Source: Pseudomonadota bacterium
GTDB taxonomy: Bacteria; Pseudomonadota; Alphaproteobacteria; Sphingomonadales; Sphingomonadaceae
Direction of reading: 5' to 3'
NCBI GenBank assembly: GCA_023416515.1
Contig: JAEZHP010000041.1
Coordinates: 1-36,369, forward strand
Length of the DNA stretch: 36,369 nucleotides
Shown: one piece after another, positions 31,227 through 36,369 of the stretch
Position numbering within the stretch: position 1 is the stretch's first letter
How the letters are laid out: every line of letters begins with the position of its first letter
Program-made: the position numbers and the translations under genes
The notes under the pieces: model-generated
Told to the model about the DNA's origin: nothing
The model's database searches: none
Seen by the model: the letters and a program-made list of their open reading frames with translations, nothing else

Positions 31227-32369
31227 ATGGCCGCAGCAGCCGATCCGCAGCTCGTCGAGCGCGGAATCGAGGCGCTTCGGCGCGGCGATGCGGCGACCGC
31301 TCGAGACCTGTTGCGGCAAGCGGCCCAAGGCAGCGGCAACGTGCCGTGGCTGGCGCTTGCCCGCGCCTGCAGCCTCACCGGAGACGAGGCAGGCGAAGAG
31401 GAAGCGCTCAAGCGCCAGCTGGAGGCGAGCAAGCGCGACCTGCCAGCACTGTTCGCGATGGCCGAGCTGAAGGCGAGGCAGGGCAACGACCGGGCCGCTT
31501 CGTCCTTCTTCCGAACCGCCGTCGCCCAGGCTGCGGTGACGAGCCCGCTTCCGGCGCAGTTTCGCCCCCTTTTCGACCGCGCCCGGGCGTTTCTGCGCGA
31601 GGTGGGCGCACGCTACGAGCTGCATTTGGAAGAGCGTCTCGACGCGGCCCTGCTCGATCCGTCACCGCGCCTGGCTTACGCTCTCGACATGCTTCGCGGG
31701 CGGACGCCGCTCTACCTTCAGCAGCCGAGCATGTTCTACTTTCCGGGGCTTGCCCAACGGCCCTTCTTCGAGCGCGAGGAGTTCGACTGGCTGCCGTCTG
31801 TCGAGGCCGCCGTCCCGGTCCTCCAGGAGGAGCTTCGCGCGGTGCTGGCGGAGGGCCAGGAGTTCGAACCCTATATCGCCGGCGCGCCCGAGCGGCCGCT
31901 GCCGAACAACAAGCTGCTCCACGATTCGAGCTGGGGAGCCTATCATTTCTGGCAGGGCGGCGCCGTGGTGAAGGACCACGCGGCGCGCTGCCCCGCGACC
32001 ATGGCGGCTCTCGAGCATGCGCCGATTCCGCGGATCGCCGGGCGATCGCCGATGGCCCTGTGGTCGGCCCTGAAGCCGGGAACGCATATCGAGCCTCACC
32101 ACGGAATGCTCAACACGCGGCTCATCGTCCACGTGCCTCTGCTCGCTCCCGAGGGTTGCGCGCTCCGCGTCGGCAACGAGACCCGCACCTGGCGGGAGGG
32201 CGAAGCGCTGATCTTCGACGACAGCTTCGAGCATGAGGCGTGGAACCGCGGATCTGAGCTTCGCGTGATCCTTCTGTTCGAAATCTGGCGGCCCGAGATC
32301 ACTCGCGACGAGCGCGAAGACCTCGTCCGCCTGTTCGAGGCGATCGATCTCTACGACGGGACCGACTGA
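31227..32369 (+). CDS. Aspartyl/asparaginyl beta-hydroxylase-like protein
   Basis: The 380-residue protein has a TPR-like helical N-terminus (about 5-110) and a C-terminal Asp_Arg_Hydrox jelly-roll. The segment HIEPHHGMLNTRLIVHVPL and the later EGCALRVGNETRTWREGEALIFDDSFEHEAWN match the AspH/LpxO superfamily closely, including the two histidines that bind iron and the Arg that binds 2-oxoglutarate. It probably hydroxylates a protein side chain or a lipid; the substrate is unknown. The ATG at 31227 is used; an upstream start at 31089 would add a non-conserved Arg-rich leader. Confidence 0.88.
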   Translation: MAAAADPQLVERGIEALRRGDAATARDLLRQAAQGSGNVPWLALARACSLTGDEAGEEEALKRQLEASKRDLPALFAMAELKARQGNDRAASSFFRTAVAQAAVTSPLPAQFRPLFDRARAFLREVGARYELHLEERLDAALLDPSPRLAYALDMLRGRTPLYLQQPSMFYFPGLAQRPFFEREEFDWLPSVEAAVPVLQEELRAVLAEGQEFEPYIAGAPERPLPNNKLLHDSSWGAYHFWQGGAVVKDHAARCPATMAALEHAPIPRIAGRSPMALWSALKPGTHIEPHHGMLNTRLIVHVPLLAPEGCALRVGNETRTWREGEALIFDDSFEHEAWNRGSELRVILLFEIWRPEITRDEREDLVRLFEAIDLYDGTD

Positions 32370-32451
32370 GCAACTCGCGATACGGCCGCGAGTTGATGCG
32401 GGACGGGGACCTCATCCTCACCCATCTCGACGCTCCTGAAGGGAGACTCCG

Positions 32452-33318
32452 ATGCCTTACGCAACCGCCCGCGACGGTACCAAGCTCTTCGTCAAGGAAT
32501 GGGGGCAGGGCCGGCCGGTCGTCCTCATCCATGGCTGGCCGCTGTCCGCCGACAGCTGGGATCCCGTTGCGGTTCCGCTCGTCGAGGCAGGCCACCGCGT
32601 CATCGCCTACGACCGGCGCGGCTTCGGACGCTCAGATCAGCCGTGGGACGGCTATGACTACGACACCTTCGCGGACGATCTCGCCTCGGTGCTCGAGGCG
32701 GCAGAAGTCGGCGACGGCTTCGCGCTGGTCGGCTTCTCGATGGGCGGCGGCGAGGTCGCCCGCTACCTTTCGAAGCATGGCTCAGACCGAGTAGACCGGG
32801 TCGCTCTGGTCAGCTCGGTCGTCCCCTACATGCTTCGCGGCGAGGACAATCCCAATGGCGTTCCGCAGTCGGTGTTCGACGACATGGCGAAGGATATGCG
32901 CGACGACCGGGCCGCGTTCTTCCAGACCTTTTTCCGGAGCTTCTACGGCGTCGGGATAATCTCCCAGCCGGTTAGCAACGGGGTCATCGAGGACAGCTGG
33001 CGCCAGGCCATGATGGCGGGACTGAGGCCGACGCTCGCCGCCGCTGAGGCTTTCGCGACCACCGATTTCCGCGCGGACCTTCGCGCCTTCACACTGCCCA
33101 CGCTGATCATCCACGGCACCGACGACGCGACGGTTCCGATCGACGCGAGCGGCCGAGCGGCGGCGGCGGCGATCCCGCACGCCCGCCTCATCGAATATGA
33201 CGGCGCCCCGCATGGCGTCTTCGCCTCTCACCGCGAGCGCCTGACCGCTGACCTCCTTGAATTCCTCGGCGAGGGTCAGGGCACCGCCCCGCTCCGCCAG
33301 CGCGAAGACGCATACTGA
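32452..33318 (+). CDS. Alpha/beta hydrolase (cofactor-free chloroperoxidase/esterase type)
   Basis: The 288-residue protein has the oxyanion-hole motif LIHGWPLSADSW, YDRRGFGRSD, the nucleophile elbow GFSMGG (Ser96), the acid in LIIHGTDDATVP, and the catalytic His in GAPHGVFASH. This set, with the HGWP start, is the non-haem haloperoxidase/esterase group. It is cytoplasmic, since no signal peptide is present. It follows the hydroxylase gene by 82 bases; a GGGAGACTCCG stretch precedes the ATG. Confidence 0.93.
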   Translation: MPYATARDGTKLFVKEWGQGRPVVLIHGWPLSADSWDPVAVPLVEAGHRVIAYDRRGFGRSDQPWDGYDYDTFADDLASVLEAAEVGDGFALVGFSMGGGEVARYLSKHGSDRVDRVALVSSVVPYMLRGEDNPNGVPQSVFDDMAKDMRDDRAAFFQTFFRSFYGVGIISQPVSNGVIEDSWRQAMMAGLRPTLAAAEAFATTDFRADLRAFTLPTLIIHGTDDATVPIDASGRAAAAAIPHARLIEYDGAPHGVFASHRERLTADLLEFLGEGQGTAPLRQREDAY

Positions 33319-33325
33319 TCGCCCT

Positions 33326-33393
33326 CCCCTCCAGTCCGTGCTGGAGGGGCCGGGGGTGGCTCTTTCTTCGGTGCTGCAGGAAGAGCCGCCCCC
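33326..33393. repeat. Double hairpin between hydrolase and exporter genes
   Basis: CCCCTCCAG (33326-33334) pairs with CTGGAGGGG (33341-33349). A 13-bp stem with one G-T pair follows (33352-33364 with 33381-33393; GGGGGTGGCTCTT / AAGAGCCGCCCCC). The layout of a C-rich hairpin, a GGGGGTGG tract and a matching CCGCCCCCAACC recalls a dispersed intergenic repeat of proteobacteria, here degenerate. It may also end the hydrolase transcript. Confidence 0.65.
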
Positions 33394-33462
33394 AACCCTG
33401 CGGCGAGATCATGGAAGGGAGCGCTGTTGCTCCCGCCAATTCTCCTCCCTAAGGCGCGGCGA

Positions 33463-34743
33463 GTGAGCTCATCCTCGCCTTTCGGAATCCGCGACTACCG
33501 CTTCTACTGGATCGCGCGGCTGGCCTCGACCATTGCCCAGATGGGCATGGTCATCGTCATCGGCTGGCAGGTCTATGACATCGCGCGCGAGACGATGGAT
33601 ATCCGTGACGCCGCCTTCCAGCTCGGCCTGATCGGCGTCGTCCAATTCGCGCCCCTGTTCCTCCTCACCTTGGTCAGCGGCTGGACCGCCGACCGGCTCG
33701 ACCGCCGGCACATCGCCCGCGCCGTGCTCGCCCTCGAGATGCTGTGCGCGGCGATCCTCGCCTGGACGACCTGGACCGAGGCGATCAGCCTGCCCATCCT
33801 GTTCGGAGTCGCCGCCCTCCTGGGCGTGGCCCGTGCCTTCGCCGGTCCGGCGCTCGGCGCCCTTGCCCCCAACCTCGTGCCGCGCGAGATCCTTCCCAAG
33901 GCGATCGCGATGAGCTCGATGGCGTGGCAGGCCGGAGCGATCGTGGGCCCCGCGCTCGGCGGAATCCTCTACGACATCATCCCCTGGCTGGCCTACGTGG
34001 TCAGCACGCTCCTGTTTGGCTTTGCGACCCTGTGCATGTTCGCGATCCGACCGGTACCCCGCCCGGTCATCGTCAGCAGCGGCCCGCCGTGGCGGCAGAT
34101 GATCGACGGCCTCTCCTATGTCCGCCACAACCGCCTGGTCCTCGGCGCGATCACGCTCGACCTGTTCGCCGTCCTCCTCGGCGGGGCGACCGCGATGCTG
34201 CCGGTCTACGCCCGCGACATTCTCCAAGTCGGCCCTGAGGGCCTCGGCCCGCTTCGCGCCGCCCCTGCCCTCGGAGCGACGCTGACGGCCTTCTATTTCT
34301 CGTTCCGCCCGATCAAGACGAACGTCGGAACCAAGATGCTCGCCGCGGTCGTGGTGTTCGGGATCGCCACCGCCTTGTTCGGCCTGTCGACATGGCTTCC
34401 GCTGTCGCTGGCGATGCTCGCCCTGCTCGGTGCGGCGGACATGTTCTCGGTCTATATCCGCCAGTCCCTGATCCAGCTCTACACGCCGGACGAGATGCGC
34501 GGCCGGGTCAGCGCGGCCTCCACCCTCGCAATCTCCGCTTCCAACGAGCTCGGCGAGGCGCGCAGCGGCTTCCTCGCCGCTCTGATCGGGCCCGTGGCGG
34601 CAGTCGTTGCTGGAGGCATCGGCGCGGTTGCGGTCACCCTCCTTTGGGCGAGGCTGTTTCCGGAGCTTCGCCGCGCCAGGACCTTCGACGTGCCGGTCGA
34701 CGCAGTGCCGGAGAAGGCGCCGGTCGCGTCAGGCGGTGTGTAG
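33463..34743 (+). CDS. MFS exporter (EntS-like, DHA3 type)
   Basis: The 426-residue transporter has about twelve membrane segments. The N-terminal FRYYRFYW-like start (FGIRDYRFYWIARLASTIAQMGMVIVIGWQVYD) and the loop-2/3 motif GWTADRLDRRHIARA are typical of the MFS_3/EntS exporters; A-x-x-x-PxLGGILYD is the second half-motif. The substrate is unknown. I chose the GTG at 33463 over a TTG at 33427 because AAGG lies upstream and the family N-terminus starts there. Its 3' end overlaps the oxygenase gene on the other strand by 15 bases. Confidence 0.88.
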   Translation: MSSSSPFGIRDYRFYWIARLASTIAQMGMVIVIGWQVYDIARETMDIRDAAFQLGLIGVVQFAPLFLLTLVSGWTADRLDRRHIARAVLALEMLCAAILAWTTWTEAISLPILFGVAALLGVARAFAGPALGALAPNLVPREILPKAIAMSSMAWQAGAIVGPALGGILYDIIPWLAYVVSTLLFGFATLCMFAIRPVPRPVIVSSGPPWRQMIDGLSYVRHNRLVLGAITLDLFAVLLGGATAMLPVYARDILQVGPEGLGPLRAAPALGATLTAFYFSFRPIKTNVGTKMLAAVVVFGIATALFGLSTWLPLSLAMLALLGAADMFSVYIRQSLIQLYTPDEMRGRVSAASTLAISASNELGEARSGFLAALIGPVAAVVAGGIGAVAVTLLWARLFPELRRARTFDVPVDAVPEKAPVASGGV

Positions 34744-35280
34744 GCCGGCCCACGCCACCAGCGCGTGGCGCACTCCCCGGGTCACCGGAAGCACATGATG
34801 AAGCGCCTGCGACGGGAAGATGGTCGCATGCCCCCGTCTCGGCGGCTCGCTCGGCATCATCCGCATCGGCATGATCTCAAGAAGCCCGCCGTCGTAATCC
34901 GCCGGGTCGCTCAGCTCGATCGAGGCCGACAGGCGGCGACGTTCCTGGAGATCGTGGCCCGCATCCGAGTGCCACAGCTGGAAATGGTCGCCGACATCGT
35001 ACCGGACCACCTGCACCGGCTCGCTGAGCGGATCAACCGGAAGCCCAAGCGCAGCACCAGCATCTTCGAACAAGGCGTCGAGCCGCTCGAACAACCAGTC
35101 GCTTTCGGAATCGCGAGGGATCAGCGCCGTCGTCGCCCGCCGCAGGGCCGGGTCGATCGTCTCCCCGTCATGGCCGGTCACGGGCGCTGGCCGACCGCCC
35201 CGGGCCATTGCGAGCGCCAGGGCGGCCTCGCATTCAGCCCGGCTGAACGCGTCGGCGCGGTCATAAAGGCGCTGCGTCAC
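34729..35280 (-). CDS. 2-oxoglutarate/Fe(II) oxygenase (PKHD-type hydroxylase-like)
   Basis: This 183-residue double-stranded beta-helix dioxygenase has the iron motif HSD (His104, Asp106 in QLWHSDAGHD) and distal His in ALHHVLPVTRG (about 161-162), with the following Arg for 2-oxoglutarate. YDGGLLEIMP is the usual strand of prolyl-4-hydroxylase-like enzymes. The GTG at 35280 has GGAGGG upstream and gives the family start; the frame opens earlier at 35361 but toward cysK. Convergent with the exporter gene, divergent from cysK. Confidence 0.88.
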   Translation of the reverse strand: MTQRLYDRADAFSRAECEAALALAMARGGRPAPVTGHDGETIDPALRRATTALIPRDSESDWLFERLDALFEDAGAALGLPVDPLSEPVQVVRYDVGDHFQLWHSDAGHDLQERRRLSASIELSDPADYDGGLLEIMPMRMMPSEPPRRGHATIFPSQALHHVLPVTRGVRHALVAWAGLHTA

Positions 35281-35378
35281 TTCACCCTCCCGACAAGGCG
35301 CACTATAGGCCTCCCGTCCGGATGCGGTCGCAGCTGAGGGAGCGGCGGGCCCCGTTCGCACGTGGAGACCTAAGGCAC

Positions 35379-36296
35379 ATGAAGGCTTCGAACATCCTCG
35401 CCACGATCGGCAACACGCCGCACATCCGAGTCAACCGATTGTTCGGCGACGCCGAAGTGTGGATCAAGTCGGAGCGCTCCAACCCCGGCGCTTCGATCAA
35501 GGACCGGATCGCCCTCGCCATGGTCGAGGACGCCGAGGCTTCTGGCAAGCTGAAGCCCGGCGGAGTCATCATCGAGCCGACCAGCGGCAATACCGGAATC
35601 GGCCTTGCCATGGTCGCCGCGGTCAAGGGCTACAAGCTGGTTCTGGTCATGCCGGAGAGCATGAGCATCGAGCGCCGCCGCCTCATGCTTGCCTACGGCG
35701 CCACCTTCGATCTGACGCCAAAGGAAAAGGGCATGAAGGGCGCCATCGCCCGCGCCCAGGAGCTGATCGAGCAGACCCCGAACAGCTGGATGCCGCAGCA
35801 GTTCGAGAACCCGGCCAACCTCGAGGTCCACCGCCGCACCACCGCGCGCGAGATCTTGGCGGACTTCCGCGACTCGCCTATCGACGTTCTGATCACCGGG
35901 GTCGGCACCGGCGGCCACATCACCGCCTGCGCCGAGGTCCTGAAGAAGGAATGGCCGAACCTCCAGGTGTTCGCGGTAGAGCCGACCCTTTCGGCCGTCA
36001 TTTCCGGCGGCCAGCCGGGCCCTCACCCGATCCAGGGCATCGGCGCCGGCTTCATCCCGGCGATCATGGACGTCGCGCTTCTCGACGGCACGATCCAGGT
36101 CACTCCGGACGATGCCAAGGACATGGCCCGCCGAGCCGCGCGCGAGGAAGGCATGCTGGTCGGGATCAGCTCCGGCGCGTCGCTCGCCGCGATCCGCCAG
36201 AAGCTCGAAGAGATCGGCCCCGGCAAGCGCATCCTCGGCTTCAACTACGATACCGGCGAGCGTTACCTCTCGGTCCCGGACTTCCTGCCGGAATAA
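35379..36296 (+). CDS. cysK: Cysteine synthase (O-acetylserine sulfhydrylase)
   Basis: The 305-residue PLP enzyme makes cysteine from O-acetylserine and sulfide. SNPGASIKDRIA contains the PLP-binding Lys (about residue 41), PTSGNTGIGLA the Asn/substrate loop, GVGTGGHITA the phosphate loop, and GISSGA a later PLP contact. Length is normal. The ATG at 35379 gives the standard start MKASNILATIGNTP; a longer frame from 35322 has no support. Confidence 0.96.
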   Translation: MKASNILATIGNTPHIRVNRLFGDAEVWIKSERSNPGASIKDRIALAMVEDAEASGKLKPGGVIIEPTSGNTGIGLAMVAAVKGYKLVLVMPESMSIERRRLMLAYGATFDLTPKEKGMKGAIARAQELIEQTPNSWMPQQFENPANLEVHRRTTAREILADFRDSPIDVLITGVGTGGHITACAEVLKKEWPNLQVFAVEPTLSAVISGGQPGPHPIQGIGAGFIPAIMDVALLDGTIQVTPDDAKDMARRAAREEGMLVGISSGASLAAIRQKLEEIGPGKRILGFNYDTGERYLSVPDFLPE

Positions 36297-36306
36297 GGCT
36301 GCGGGC

Positions 36307-36369
36307 TCAGCCGAGCGGGGACGGGGGCCGCGCCTGCGTTGCCTGCTGGCCGAGATAGCGGAACAGGGC
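36307..36369 (-). CDS. Possible 3' end of a further minus-strand gene (partial)
   Basis: Twenty codons and a stop are open on the minus strand to the window edge, ending ALFRYLGQQATQARPPSPLG. Third positions look coding-like, but the piece is too short to assign. It could be chance. Confidence 0.3.
   Translation of the reverse strand, partial: ALFRYLGQQATQARPPSPLG

Noticed and set aside
31029..31625. N-terminal extension of the Arg/Asp-rich protein up to 31625
   Set aside because: The extension is antisense to the hydroxylase gene; the ATG at 31028 has a ribosome site and begins a clean signal peptide.

Overview
The window reads as chromosomal DNA of an alphaproteobacterium, most likely a member of the Sphingomonadaceae. 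The reasons are high GC with strong third-position GC/CG preference, the mreBCD-mrdA-rodA cell-shape operon next to mutL, the serB/miaA pair, alphaproteobacterial SPOR-domain proteins, and an interspersed repeat type (inside mutL) common in sphingomonads. The genus is an inference, not a measurement.

Layout. 1-4100: an envelope/division-flavoured block, with a TPR-SPOR lipoprotein, a ribbon-helix-helix-like protein and an orphan ParA-type ATPase on the minus strand, and a divergent Sel1-SPOR protein. 4168-7666: a PilZ protein, serB, miaA, a divergent ketol-acid reductoisomerase and a BLUF photoreceptor. 7726-9924: mutL, carrying a REPIN-like repeat in its linker, followed by a small DUF7660-type gene and then a second, diverged copy of the last ~26 codons of mutL. 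This looks like the scar of an insertion or allele exchange. 10073-15619: mreB, mreC, mreD, mrdA (PBP2) and rodA as one operon, then tRNA-Lys(CTT).

15731-25801 is an integrated element of about 10.0 kb in tRNA-Lys, bounded by 47-bp direct repeats (attL/attR). It has lower GC and different codon use. Read from attR leftward on the minus strand it has a tyrosine integrase, an AlpA-like regulator, a Toprim-helicase primase, a large inverted repeat, a small Cys-rich protein, a P27-like terminase small subunit, two small unknowns, a membrane-anchored LprI-like protein, an HK97-type major capsid protein, and a HEPN-like protein. Two plus-strand cargo genes (a second HEPN-like protein and a 264-aa protein) complete it. 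It has no large terminase, portal, protease or tail gene. It therefore looks like a phage satellite that brings its own packaging-specificity subunit and capsid protein and must take the rest from a helper phage. This is the most interesting object in the window.

25860-36369: host genes resume with a CoA-transferase family III/racemase gene, a TadE-TadE-TadG-like pilus-associated operon, a fasciclin lipoprotein, an Arg/Asp-rich secreted protein, an aspartyl/asparaginyl beta-hydroxylase-like protein, an alpha/beta hydrolase, an MFS exporter, a 2OG-Fe(II) oxygenase and cysK. No intergenic stretch exceeds 300 bases; the longer ones (2852-3052, 24083-24348, 25594-25859) are described as features. 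All functional calls come from reading the sequence and recalled family motifs; no database search was run.
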